A DNA stretch of 64,000 nt from NCBI RefSeq assembly GCF_014652895.1, contig NZ_BMZR01000002.1, positions 617,203 through 681,202 on the forward strand, written 5' to 3'. The translations under genes were made by a program, and so were the position numbers. Positions 36,079 to 44,590 of this stretch are shown here, piece after piece. Source of the DNA: Psychrobacter glaciei. GTDB taxonomy: Bacteria; Pseudomonadota; Gammaproteobacteria; Pseudomonadales; Moraxellaceae. Within the stretch, counting starts at the first letter, position 1. Each line of letters begins with the position of its first letter. Below the pieces are notes generated by a model, which did no database searches, was not told where the DNA came from, and saw only the letters and a list, made by a program, of their open reading frames with translations.

Positions 36079-37407
36079 TTATTTGATACCAAAGAAAAAC
36101 ATTCTCTTATTTGCTGAGCCGATATTTTCAAAATCTATATTTAGATTATCGGTAATCAGTTTTTTTCTGACATCTTTAGATGCTTTTATTAAATCTTTGT
36201 TGAATTCCTTGCCATTAATAGCTAAATCTTCGCTATAAAAGTTTGTATACCCTGAAATAAGCATTTTGAGATATAAACTAAAATCAACATAATTACCGCA
36301 TTCGCGTTTAACCTTAGTCATCGATTGAAAACTATTTATTCGTCCTATAGCCTTATAAAAAACTGGCTCAGGAATGCGTCGTTGATAAGATTGTAGTCTA
36401 GAGTTATAAACTATATCAAAGCCTAGGTATGTAAACTTGCATTTAGCACCACATATTTCGGTTTTCGGTTTTCCAACTTCCTTTTCAATATCTAAACCAA
36501 TATTTTTAAGGTTTTCTTGAACGTGATCTTTTAGTTTTTTAGCTCTGTCATAAGAGTTGCTAAAGATTAGAAAGTCATCTGCATAACGTATATACGGTAT
36601 GCTGTTCTTAATCATTAAATTGTCAAACTCGTATAAATACATTGAAGAGCATAATGATGCTATAGGCATACCTTGACGAACACCTTTGCCTTTGAGTTCT
36701 TCTAGATATTTTTCTATGAGTTTTTTATACTTTAGATCGCCATAATCCAACTTAGCATCGCAGTAAACAAAACTTTTAAAAATGGCAATCAGCTCTTTAT
36801 CTTCATTTAATCCAATAAACTCTTTTTCAAATTTCTTTACAGCAATTTCTCTATTTATATTGTCAAAAAATTTGACAATATCTGCTTTGATAACGTATTT
36901 ATACTTGCCCCGATACTCTATAACGTCATCTAAAGCTTTGCGAATACCATGTATGGTTTTCTTGTTTGGTGTTCCTTTATCATCAATATATTCTACTTCT
37001 TTGTCGTTATAACCTTTATTCAAGGCATGATCATACTTACAAAATACTTTGTATATTTCTTCATAATGGTCTTTTAAGTATTTAATAAATAGCTTTTGAA
37101 GGATTCTATCTTGTACTGAGGGAACACAGACCAGACGAGTATTGTCTAACGTCATTACATCGCGTTTAAGACAGTTTGTTTTAGGCAGAATAATAGGGGT
37201 TAAATGATCACAGTTATATTTAAGCTTTGATATTCTATTACAAATATCAGTTAAAGCTTGTTCATTAAAGCTATTTAGATAGTCATTAACTGTTATGTAT
37301 TCAGTATGGTAGGAGTTGTCGGCTTTCGACTTGTTTTTAGCGAGTTGATTAAGAGTGGATTTAAAATTCTTATTTATATAGGATGAGAATTTAACCTTAT
37401 CTGTCAT
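36079..37407 (-). CDS. Lone reverse transcriptase (retron/DRT/UG-type candidate)
   Basis: The 442-residue protein has reverse transcriptase motifs in order: RLVCVPSVQDRILQ (motif 0/1-like, about 92-105), KADIVKFFDNIN (first catalytic Asp near 176), GVRQGMPIASLCSSMYLYEFD (about 242-262), the catalytic IRYADDF (YADD at 275-278), KPKTEICGAKC and YLGFDI. There is no integrase, maturase or domain V intron RNA nearby, so it is not a group II intron. The VTG signature of retron RTs is absent. Base composition is clearly more AT-rich than neighbouring genes. It sits between avtA and a ybbP-like gene, in its own transcription unit with AAGGGAG seven bases before the ATG. A role in phage defence is inferred. 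Confidence 0.8.
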   Translation of the reverse strand: MTDKVKFSSYINKNFKSTLNQLAKNKSKADNSYHTEYITVNDYLNSFNEQALTDICNRISKLKYNCDHLTPIILPKTNCLKRDVMTLDNTRLVCVPSVQDRILQKLFIKYLKDHYEEIYKVFCKYDHALNKGYNDKEVEYIDDKGTPNKKTIHGIRKALDDVIEYRGKYKYVIKADIVKFFDNINREIAVKKFEKEFIGLNEDKELIAIFKSFVYCDAKLDYGDLKYKKLIEKYLEELKGKGVRQGMPIASLCSSMYLYEFDNLMIKNSIPYIRYADDFLIFSNSYDRAKKLKDHVQENLKNIGLDIEKEVGKPKTEICGAKCKFTYLGFDIVYNSRLQSYQRRIPEPVFYKAIGRINSFQSMTKVKRECGNYVDFSLYLKMLISGYTNFYSEDLAINGKEFNKDLIKASKDVRKKLITDNLNIDFENIGSANKRMFFFGIK

Positions 37408-37809
37408 GACTATCTCCCTTGCTTCTATTCAACAAACCTTTTGCAAAAATTCATATATCAAGTTTTACTAACGAAATAAAGAATTTATGCAAAAGGTCTA
37501 TTCACTAGATAGTCACGACGAAGGTGGAGTGCTACACGCAATCTATGAGCAAGCTTTCTCAAGCGTTGAACAATGTCGCCACTTAAATATAGCGCACGTT
37601 TGACACGGTACGTCATATAGCTGTCATATGGAATGATAAGCTCATATATAACAAGCTTACAATTTGTTAAATTGTTTGCGTTATTTAGAGCTAAATAGAT
37701 AATAGCATTAATATTTATATTAATGAATTAGAAAACACTTGTTAATTAAAAAGATTCTAGTGTGGTTTAGTCTATACGGCTATAGAAATTTATTAGAGGT
37801 TTTTTCACA
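37408..37809 (-). other. Structured non-coding region upstream of the reverse transcriptase (candidate ncRNA)
   Basis: The 402-bp leader has no coding frame. Just before the ATG a 17-nt inverted repeat occurs (37436-37452 and 37481-37497, one mismatch, 28-nt spacer). Further upstream, GAGAAAGCTTGCTC (near 37547-37560 on the plus strand, reversed) is a near-perfect palindrome, and a TAG-CAC/GTG-CTA helix lies between about 37507 and 37544. Single-gene defence RTs usually carry a template ncRNA here. Confidence 0.45.
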
Positions 37810-40437
37810 TTAAACCATCGCCCTTACCCTAGCCATAATACCGCGTCCAATCACCAGTCTCACATAGATAATAGCAATGGCAAACAGCAAGGCAACTAAC
37901 GCAATACCGCCGAGTCCTAAGTTTGCCCACGGCACACTAAATTGTAGATTAAACCATTGAGTGATAGCCGCCCATGCGCCAACGCTAGCGATGACAACGG
38001 CAAAGGTCGCCGCGCTAATACCAAGCACACCCAACTCTAAAATATTGAGCATATATAAGTCGCGCTTTTGCATACCCAGCAGTCTAAAGGACGCGCTGTC
38101 CTTCATACGATCTTGCGAGGTAGACAGTAGCGAGCTGATCAGCACCATGACCCCAGTGAGTAGGGCAAGCAAGGTGAACACATAGACCAAGCGGCTCATT
38201 TGTACTACTAGCTCTTGGATTTGCTTCGCGATAGCAGTGCCATCGATCGTGGTGACAGCAGGGAACTCGCGTACCAGTTTGCCTTGTAGCTCTGGAATGG
38301 CACTCTCTGGTACGTGCGCAGTAGCAAACTGAATCTGCGGGGCAGCGGACAGCACGGACGGCTCAAATAAGAAATAGAAATATGGACTTGGGCCACGCTC
38401 ATAGCGCGTACGAATACTGGTGATTTGCCCGACAATTTCGATCCCTTGAATATTAAAGCGCACCTGATCACCCATACCGACATTGAGCATACTGGCGGCA
38501 GTGTCCAAAATAGATAAAGGCTTGATTTGCTCATCTGTCGCATCGATAGGGGTATATAGCGCGTCATCTGTGAGTGATTCAGTGATGTATTCGGTCTCCA
38601 TGACCGTATCTGCGTAGCTCAAGTTAAAGACACGCGTAGGATCATCAAACCCATCTGCAGGCACGATATCTTTTGCCACCACATCATTGGCCGTCTCCAC
38701 ACGCGCACGAATGACCGGATAATAAGTGACGGGCGCCTCAATGATCGCATCAATATCGTCGTGTTGATCGCTCTGCACATCGAGCAAAAATAAGTTAGGC
38801 GCGTCTTCAGGATAGGCATTGATAAACTGCGCATTGATACTGTGATTGAGTGTGGTAATGAGCGTCAGCACCGCCACCGATAGTGATAAGGTGACAAAGA
38901 ACAACGCTGATTGATTGCCTTTACGCGCAAGGTTATGAATGGCAATACGCTGCATCCAACTGATCTTGGTTTTCGTCGCCACCTTGGCAAGCAACCACAG
39001 CCACCCACGAGCCAGTAGCCAAAATATCGCCACAAAGCCAATCAAGCCGCCCAATAGCTGTGCGCCTAATGACAGTGAGCCAACTTCATAAGCAAAGAAG
39101 GCATACAGCCCTGCCAGCATCAGCCCATACCATAGTAATGGCACGCGTCGATACCAATGCAGATTTTGCGTCTGCGTGCTCGCACCTTGACTCAGGAGGG
39201 TCGCGGGCTTGGTGGTGCTCAGCGTACTCAAACCACGCTGAGTGATCAGTAGTGTCAGGACTAAGGCAATCACAATGGTCTTGATGGCGCTGATTGGATT
39301 GATGGCTAGACCAACGTCAGCAGGCAAGATAGCCACCATATAGGGTTGACCGATTTTGAGTAAGCCCAAACTAAGCGTAATCGCTGCGATACAAGCGATA
39401 GCGGTCGTGATGATGAGCAATTGATAATAGCTACGTTTGAGTGAACCAAGCGGCTCGCCTAGCGCCAAACGAATGGCATTATTGGACTGCTGCTTACTGA
39501 CAAATGCACTAATGACACCATACATGGCGACCGCAGATAGTAGTAATACCGCGATGACCAGCAGTTTTAAAAACATCAGGACATTGTCAGAGATACGCGA
39601 GACCGAAGTATCTGCAGACTCTGCGTCAGATAGCTCGATATCGGGATAATTGGTTAGTATGTCTGTGAGCTTGTTACGCTGCGTGGTTATCAGTTCTGGA
39701 TCGCCTGCCATCTCGATACGATAGTTTATTCGGCTGCGTTGACCCAATAGGTTGGTCGCTGCAAGCGAGTCTTGATGCATTAAGACTCGCCCACCGAAAC
39801 CAAATGTGGTCAGCGGTCTATCAGGTTCTTTTGTCAGTACATCACCGATCGTGAATTGCGCATCGCCAATGGTGATACGGTCGCCGACATCGGCCTGTAG
39901 ACTACTGAGCACTTCTGGCGCGACGATCACACTGTCGGATGTTAGCTGATCCCATAGCGGCTGTCCTGAGGCAAGCTCCGCTGTACCGTATAAGGGATAC
40001 GACGGCGAGACGGCTTTGACGCTGGCAAGCAAGGTTTGCTCATCATTGACCAGCATGGCGCTAAACTGATAGTCATACACCGTCTGGGTATCAGCGAGAG
40101 TGTCTACTTGCGTCAATACCTCGCTTGGCCAGTCTTGCTTACTGTTTAGGATTAGATCCCCACCAACGAGCGCGCGCTGATTGTCATTGATATAGCGATC
40201 GACAGACTGCTGCACGGAATCGAGGGTCAGGTAGGTCGCAAGTGACAAGGTCAAGGTCAGTAGAAACAACACAGGATATACCCAGCGTTGCCACCAGCTA
40301 CGGCTGAGTGCTTGCGAGCCTAGTGTTTGGGTAAATAGTTGATTAAGGATGCCGCTAGGATAACTGGACTCTTGACGCATACTGGTATCAGTCTTTTTTG
40401 TATCAGTCGATTTATTGTCTGTGGGCTTACTATTCAT
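37810..40437 (-). CDS. ABC transporter permease, FtsX-like (YbbP family)
   Basis: The 875-residue protein has an FtsX/MacB-type layout: a first transmembrane helix near residue 50, a large extracytoplasmic region, three helices around 300-400, a second extracytoplasmic part and three helices in the last 130 residues. MacB-like periplasmic core sequences (VRFNIQGIEIVGQI, RTRYERGPSPYFYFLFEPS) match the YbbP group. Its ATPase partner lies 19 bp upstream (40457-41176). YbbA-YbbP exporters are paired with tesA in many gammaproteobacteria, as here. Confidence 0.88.
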   Translation of the reverse strand: MNSKPTDNKSTDTKKTDTSMRQESSYPSGILNQLFTQTLGSQALSRSWWQRWVYPVLFLLTLTLSLATYLTLDSVQQSVDRYINDNQRALVGGDLILNSKQDWPSEVLTQVDTLADTQTVYDYQFSAMLVNDEQTLLASVKAVSPSYPLYGTAELASGQPLWDQLTSDSVIVAPEVLSSLQADVGDRITIGDAQFTIGDVLTKEPDRPLTTFGFGGRVLMHQDSLAATNLLGQRSRINYRIEMAGDPELITTQRNKLTDILTNYPDIELSDAESADTSVSRISDNVLMFLKLLVIAVLLLSAVAMYGVISAFVSKQQSNNAIRLALGEPLGSLKRSYYQLLIITTAIACIAAITLSLGLLKIGQPYMVAILPADVGLAINPISAIKTIVIALVLTLLITQRGLSTLSTTKPATLLSQGASTQTQNLHWYRRVPLLWYGLMLAGLYAFFAYEVGSLSLGAQLLGGLIGFVAIFWLLARGWLWLLAKVATKTKISWMQRIAIHNLARKGNQSALFFVTLSLSVAVLTLITTLNHSINAQFINAYPEDAPNLFLLDVQSDQHDDIDAIIEAPVTYYPVIRARVETANDVVAKDIVPADGFDDPTRVFNLSYADTVMETEYITESLTDDALYTPIDATDEQIKPLSILDTAASMLNVGMGDQVRFNIQGIEIVGQITSIRTRYERGPSPYFYFLFEPSVLSAAPQIQFATAHVPESAIPELQGKLVREFPAVTTIDGTAIAKQIQELVVQMSRLVYVFTLLALLTGVMVLISSLLSTSQDRMKDSASFRLLGMQKRDLYMLNILELGVLGISAATFAVVIASVGAWAAITQWFNLQFSVPWANLGLGGIALVALLFAIAIIYVRLVIGRGIMARVRAMV

Positions 40438-40456
40438 TAAGATACAATCCAGTTAT

Positions 40457-41176
40457 TCATGTAGGTACAATGTGGCCGTCATGCATGGTGATGACGCGAT
40501 CTGCCATCTCGGCAAGCGCAGGATCATGGGTCACGACCACTAGTGCCGAACCGACTTGCTGTCTTAAGTCTAATAACAGTTGCATAACTTGATCGGCATT
40601 TTGCTCATCTAAGTTGCCCGTCGGCTCATCCGCAAACACAATCTTTGGGTGCGATACCAGTGCTCGTGCCACCGCTGTACGTTGCTGCTCACCGCCTGAT
40701 AATTGATTGGGTAAGCTGTTACGTCTATGACCTAAGTCGACCGCATCTATCAGCTCGTCTACTCTCGCTTGATTTGGACGCCTTGCAATATCGAGTGGAA
40801 AGGCGATGTTTTCGGCAACGGTCAGTGTTGGCAGTAGATGAAATGATTGAAAGACAAAACCCATGTCCTGTTGACGAATGACTGCCAGAGCATCTTCGTC
40901 AAGACTGCTGAGCATTTGACCTGCCAGCGACACCGTACCGCTATCGGGATAGTCTAATGCTGCGAGTAACCCTAGCAGAGTAGATTTACCCGAGCCTGAT
41001 TTGCCCATGATGACCACAAACTCGCCAGCATTAACATACATATCTACGTCTTTAATGATGGACAGCTTTTGCTCACCGACTTGCACGGTTTTATTGAGTT
41101 TATTAGCGGTGAGTAGGGCTTCTTTTTTAGAATCTGCTTGTGGTATTGACGTGGCAATCGAAGGTGATGATGTCAT
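40457..41176 (-). CDS. ABC transporter ATP-binding protein (YbbA-like)
   Basis: The nucleotide-binding domain is complete: Walker A GKSGSGKST, Q-loop FQSFHLL, signature LSGGEQQR, Walker B VFADEPT and the H-loop in VTHD. The MacB/LolD-like class fits the FtsX-like permease beside it. The first 20 residues are a polar extension without known role. Substrate export is not established; the family is linked to lipid or lysophospholipid handling because tesA is its neighbour. Confidence 0.9.
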   Translation of the reverse strand: MTSSPSIATSIPQADSKKEALLTANKLNKTVQVGEQKLSIIKDVDMYVNAGEFVVIMGKSGSGKSTLLGLLAALDYPDSGTVSLAGQMLSSLDEDALAVIRQQDMGFVFQSFHLLPTLTVAENIAFPLDIARRPNQARVDELIDAVDLGHRRNSLPNQLSGGEQQRTAVARALVSHPKIVFADEPTGNLDEQNADQVMQLLLDLRQQVGSALVVVTHDPALAEMADRVITMHDGHIVPT

Positions 41177-41219
41177 TACAGTGTCTCGTTAAGTAGTCTC
41201 ATTTGTCGTATTTTTTGTC

Positions 41220-41358
41220 ATAAGTCAGGTCAATATGAAAAGAGTCAGCGTGACTGATATAAATTTTTTGTCGCCTCTGTCTGCACAGCAAGCAAGAAAA
41301 ATTTGTACCAGTCACGCCTCATAATGTCGTATATCTATTTTATTTCGTATCGACTATA
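41220..41358 (+). repeat. Dispersed repeat family A, copy A2
   Basis: The core (about 41250-41330) matches copy A3, lacking about six bases in the middle. The right end GACTATA (41352-41358) supplies the last codons of the tesA-like gene, whose stop is at 41340-41342. The left end is eroded. Confidence 0.75.
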
Positions 41359-42191
41359 TCGTTTTGAACCGTCTCAGTTGTACTGTCTGCATTGGCTGTT
41401 TTTAGTGCTTCCAGTTTAGGCGCTAAGATAGGCAAAATATTGTCATTGACGATAATTTTGTAGCCATCTTTAGTCGGATGAATCGCATCCGCTTGATTGA
41501 GCTCAGGATCACCGCCTACACCCTCTAAGAAGAACGGAATAAGCGTCAGGTTCATATCTTTAGCAATACGAGGATAAATGGCTGAAAACGAGGCGACGTA
41601 GTCACTGCCTAGGTTGTCATAGATCGACATGCCGCCCAAGATGACGACACTGCCATTGTCTTGTAAGTGCTTAACCGCAGTACGAATGTTGGCTTCAATT
41701 GTCGCCACATCGATACCACGTATGGCGTCGTTAGCACCGATGGTCAATATCGTAATATCGGGTTTAGTTTGCGATACCCAGTCCAATCGATTGACTAACC
41801 CCGTACTGGTTTCACCGCTCAATCCTGAGTTGATAACTTTGGCGTTATCGTAACCCATCGCTTGCAGACGATCTTCCAACTGAGCAGGGTAGTTGTCATT
41901 TTTATCCACCCCAAGACCTTCCGTCAGGGAGTCGCCAAGAGCTAAAATAGTCAGTGAGGACGAATTGACTTGTTGTGCGGCAGCACTAGCACTGGTGGTT
42001 TCTTCAACCGCTACAGGCGCATTTATAGTTGCCGTTTCAGTGGTTTGTGGCTCGTTAGTCGTTTCTGTGTCAGGAGATTTTTGACAGCCACTTAGCATCA
42101 AGCCTACTGTCAATATGCCGATACTCATCTTGTAAATAGTTGTGCTATAAACAGGTCGTTTAAGTAGGCCGAAGTTGTTATTTTTCATCAT
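41340..42191 (-). CDS. TesA-like SGNH esterase lipoprotein
   Basis: The SGNH-hydrolase motifs are in order: ALGDSLTEGLGV (Ser nucleophile), NSGLSGETSTG, TIGANDA and DAIHPTKDGY with the catalytic Asp and His. The family (TesA/acyl-CoA thioesterase I) hydrolyses acyl thioesters and lysophospholipids. The N-terminus carries a lipobox (LMLSGC) about residue 37, so the enzyme should be lipid-anchored; the likely start may be the methionine near residue 22. An acidic, threonine-rich linker separates it from the catalytic domain. The last codons lie inside dispersed repeat A2. Confidence 0.85.
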   Translation of the reverse strand: MMKNNNFGLLKRPVYSTTIYKMSIGILTVGLMLSGCQKSPDTETTNEPQTTETATINAPVAVEETTSASAAAQQVNSSSLTILALGDSLTEGLGVDKNDNYPAQLEDRLQAMGYDNAKVINSGLSGETSTGLVNRLDWVSQTKPDITILTIGANDAIRGIDVATIEANIRTAVKHLQDNGSVVILGGMSIYDNLGSDYVASFSAIYPRIAKDMNLTLIPFFLEGVGGDPELNQADAIHPTKDGYKIIVNDNILPILAPKLEALKTANADSTTETVQNDIVDTK

Positions 42192-42267
42192 AGATACATC
42201 TCTTAATCAATCGAACCAGTGTAGCAAAATAAGAGGATAATCAATATTAGCTTAAAGTTACGGCAAG

Positions 42268-42375
42268 TATAGTCAAGGAATTTTAGAATCGCTACAAGGC
42301 GACCGACCGCAGATAGTACACTGAGTACATCTAGGCCGGGTAACACCGTATCGGTTTAAAAGTACTCTGACTATA
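42268..42375 (-). repeat. Dispersed repeat family B, copy B2
   Basis: The 108-bp element runs from TATAGTC (42268) to GACTATA (42369-42375), 14 bp before the transporter stop codon. Its reverse complement aligns with copy B1 almost gap-free. Confidence 0.75.
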
Positions 42376-42388
42376 GATTCATTCTATC

Positions 42389-43621
42389 TTAAAGTTTCTT
42401 GCCATCAACCATCGCTGGGCGACTCACCAGCCAAGCAATCACAACGTTGATAATCATTAAAATGAGCATGATGAATAGCGGTAAATCCCAGCTGCCAGTC
42501 GCCTCATGTAGCCAGCCTGTCCCTAATGGGCCAAAAAACGCAATCAAATAACCGACGAATTGCGCCATACCAGACAGCTCACTAGATTGGTTGGTCGTAT
42601 AAGTACGTAAGGAGAACAGCATCATACTCAACGTAAAAATAGCGGAGCAGCCAATGCCCATCAGGCCTGACCACAGCCAAGCGAGTTCAGTAGATAAATA
42701 ACTAATGCCTAAAATACCAATGACATTTAAAACCGCTGCAAACACCGCCAGTGCCTGAATAGGGCGACCACGGTTTACTAGCCATGTTAGGCTCAAGATG
42801 GCGATCGGTGCCATAAACTGGAATACCGAAGCCATTTGTCCTGCTTGGACTGCGGATAGCCCTTTACTCACCCAAATAGATGGCAAGAAACTGGCAACGG
42901 TGTAAAATAATAGTGATTGCAGCCCCATAAAGACCGCAATCTGCCAAGCAAAAGGGGTGCGCCACATGGATATTTCTGAATACTCAGACGTAGGTAGCAC
43001 AACCGTTTGATGACTAGACGAGCCTAGACGCAAGCGTAAAAATATCCAAATAACGATGGCAAAAATACCCAATAGCGACCATCCACCCAGTGCCCATTGC
43101 CAGCCCACTTGCTCAGATAATGGCAGTACCACTCCTGCGACGATGCCCGCCGTTACTGTCATTGTTAGACTAAATAGTCCTGTTATCAATGGAATATGCT
43201 TGGGTGTGCGCTGTTTAATAACAGGAGCCGCCAAAGTATTCGCAAAACCGATAGCCAAGGTCAGCAATAATGTACCAATTAAAAACCCAGACCAAGTCGG
43301 GATAACGGTACGGACAATCATCCCTACCGTTAATAACCCAATCATCGCAATGAGCGTATTCTCAAGCCCGAAACGCTTACCAATGGATGGCGCGATAAGT
43401 GCGCCCATCGCAAAGCTCAGCATGGGCACTGCCCCTAGCCAACCAATCTGCGTCTCAGAAATATTGAGCGCCTCTTGCACCACTGGCGCAATAGAGCCAA
43501 GAGCAACGATCGGTGCACGCATATTGGTGGCGAGCAAAATCATGGCGCATAAGACGAGCCAAAAAGTGAAGCGTGAGGAGGGTAGGTTGGATGAAGAGGG
43601 TAGATTGGACGAGATAGACAT
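42389..43621 (-). CDS. MFS transporter, CynX/NimT (cyanate transporter) family
   Basis: About 12 membrane helices span the 410 residues. The TNMRAPIVALGSIAPVVQEALNISETQIGWLGAVPML start and the GIGCSAIFTLSMMLFSLRTYT region are typical of the CynX group. Substrates for the family range from cyanate to nitroimidazoles; no cyanase gene is adjacent. The N-terminus contains the repeat SSNLPSSSNLPSS, which looks like a slippage product. A dispersed repeat lies just after the stop codon. Confidence 0.85.
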   Translation of the reverse strand: MSISSNLPSSSNLPSSRFTFWLVLCAMILLATNMRAPIVALGSIAPVVQEALNISETQIGWLGAVPMLSFAMGALIAPSIGKRFGLENTLIAMIGLLTVGMIVRTVIPTWSGFLIGTLLLTLAIGFANTLAAPVIKQRTPKHIPLITGLFSLTMTVTAGIVAGVVLPLSEQVGWQWALGGWSLLGIFAIVIWIFLRLRLGSSSHQTVVLPTSEYSEISMWRTPFAWQIAVFMGLQSLLFYTVASFLPSIWVSKGLSAVQAGQMASVFQFMAPIAILSLTWLVNRGRPIQALAVFAAVLNVIGILGISYLSTELAWLWSGLMGIGCSAIFTLSMMLFSLRTYTTNQSSELSGMAQFVGYLIAFFGPLGTGWLHEATGSWDLPLFIMLILMIINVVIAWLVSRPAMVDGKKL

Positions 43622-43765
43622 AGCAGCACAACGATGACAATGAAAAAGAACACGTTATAAAACAGCGCCGAAACATCGTCGCTTGTAAAATAACACCAAA
43701 GAGCATTTATCCAGACACGTACCTAGACGGCAATCGACAGCATAAATCAGAATGAGAGATCGTTG

Positions 43766-43911
43766 TATAGTCAGGTCAATATAAAAAAGAGACAGCGTGA
43801 CTGATATAAATTTTTCGTAGCCTCTGTCTGCGTAGGCACAGCAAGCAAGAAAAATTTGTACCAGTCACGCATCATAATGTCGTGTACCCATTTTATTTAG
43901 TATCGACTATA
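43766..43911 (+). repeat. Dispersed repeat family A, copy A3 (most complete)
   Basis: This 146-bp element has intact termini TATAGTC (43766-43772) and GACTATA (43905-43911). Its core shares GCCTCTGTCTGCG and GGCACAGCAAGCAAG with copies A1 (inverted) and A2. It lies 275 bp from the nearest gene end, unlike the other copies. Confidence 0.8.
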
Positions 43912-44095
43912 GAGCGTAAAACATACGAGTTTTCTAGACTGACTTTGCTAAATCGGCAGGCAGGTTAATAAGTTGTATGTACGGTTGCTTCGAAACTTTA
44001 TTTGAGACATTGTTTTGAAGCGTTATTTCGAGTTGCTGCTTTAGAACAGTGATAACAAGGGATGGCGATAATAAAAGATGGCATCGCACAATAAA

Positions 44096-44133
44096 AATAG
44101 CGCCAAGTCGCTTTTAAGGGACTTGACGCTATT
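44096..44133 (-). terminator. Rho-independent terminator of nqrM
   Basis: Arms AATAGCGCCAAGTC (44096-44109) and GACTTGACGCTATT (44120-44133) pair with one mismatch, and on the minus strand a T-rich end follows. It lies about 55 bp after the nqrM stop codon. Confidence 0.75.
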
Positions 44134-44186
44134 ATAAGAATAGAGGCGACACAAATACTACCAGCGTATGGTAACAAACATGGCTG

Positions 44187-44432
44187 TTAGACTGATTTGC
44201 CTAATTGAGCCGCTCTGAGCGCGTTCTCTTGGTGCTCTGCGATGATTGAGTCGCATTTATTGGGATCATTGCCACAAAACGAGCAATTTTCATCACCCAT
44301 CAGTTTAGCAACACCGCCGCAAGATCCTCTAAGCGGCTTTTTTTTGACCATATAACCGATGCCCATAAACAGAAAGAACAGGACGAATACGGTAAAGGTA
44401 ATAGCAAGCATGGGAAGCAATTGGCTAAGCAT
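44187..44432 (-). CDS. nqrM: Na+-NQR maturation factor NqrM
   Basis: The 81-residue protein has one N-terminal membrane helix and the four-cysteine pattern CGG..(C)SFCGNDPNKC of NqrM/DUF539, which is needed to insert the iron in the membrane part of Na+-NQR. It lies in the same region as apbE and the nqr operon and on the same strand, which supports the call. Length is typical (about 75-85). Confidence 0.93.
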   Translation of the reverse strand: MLSQLLPMLAITFTVFVLFFLFMGIGYMVKKKPLRGSCGGVAKLMGDENCSFCGNDPNKCDSIIAEHQENALRAAQLGKSV

Positions 44433-44545
44433 AGAGGAGACCTCGTTTTAAAAATGGGGCAGTTATCCATAGGGATAACCTATTAATAGTATAGCAAATT
44501 TTTACGCCGCTCGTTGATGCTTATGGTGTGCTTTATAGCATCACA

Positions 44546-44586
44546 CTAGGGCGTGTCCTCATTTTTAAAATGAGGACACGCCCTAG
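44546..44586. repeat. Perfect 41-bp palindrome between apbE and nqrM
   Basis: Two 20-nt arms (44546-44565 and 44567-44586) are exact complements around a single T. The ends are CTAG and the outer arm contains GGGCGTGTCC. It starts 5 bp after the apbE stop codon, and no T-run follows, so it is not a standard terminator. Confidence 0.85.
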
Positions 44587-44590
44587 AAAT

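Larger units (their letters stand above)
43622..44186. other. Intergenic region with repeat A3 and nqrM terminator
   Basis: This 565-bp span contains one complete family A repeat (43766-43911) and a terminator hairpin (44096-44133). The remaining sequence shows nothing I can name. Confidence 0.5.

Noticed and set aside
36079..37407. Group II intron
   Set aside because: The RT is short, lacks a maturase or endonuclease domain, and no domain V-like hairpin is visible after it.
37408..37740. Classical retron msr-msd
   Set aside because: The RT has no VTG signature, and the inverted repeats are only 28 nt apart, so a1/a2 arms enclosing an msr-msd are not seen.
44546..44586. Palindrome as a standard terminator of apbE
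   Set aside because: No T-run follows it on the minus strand.
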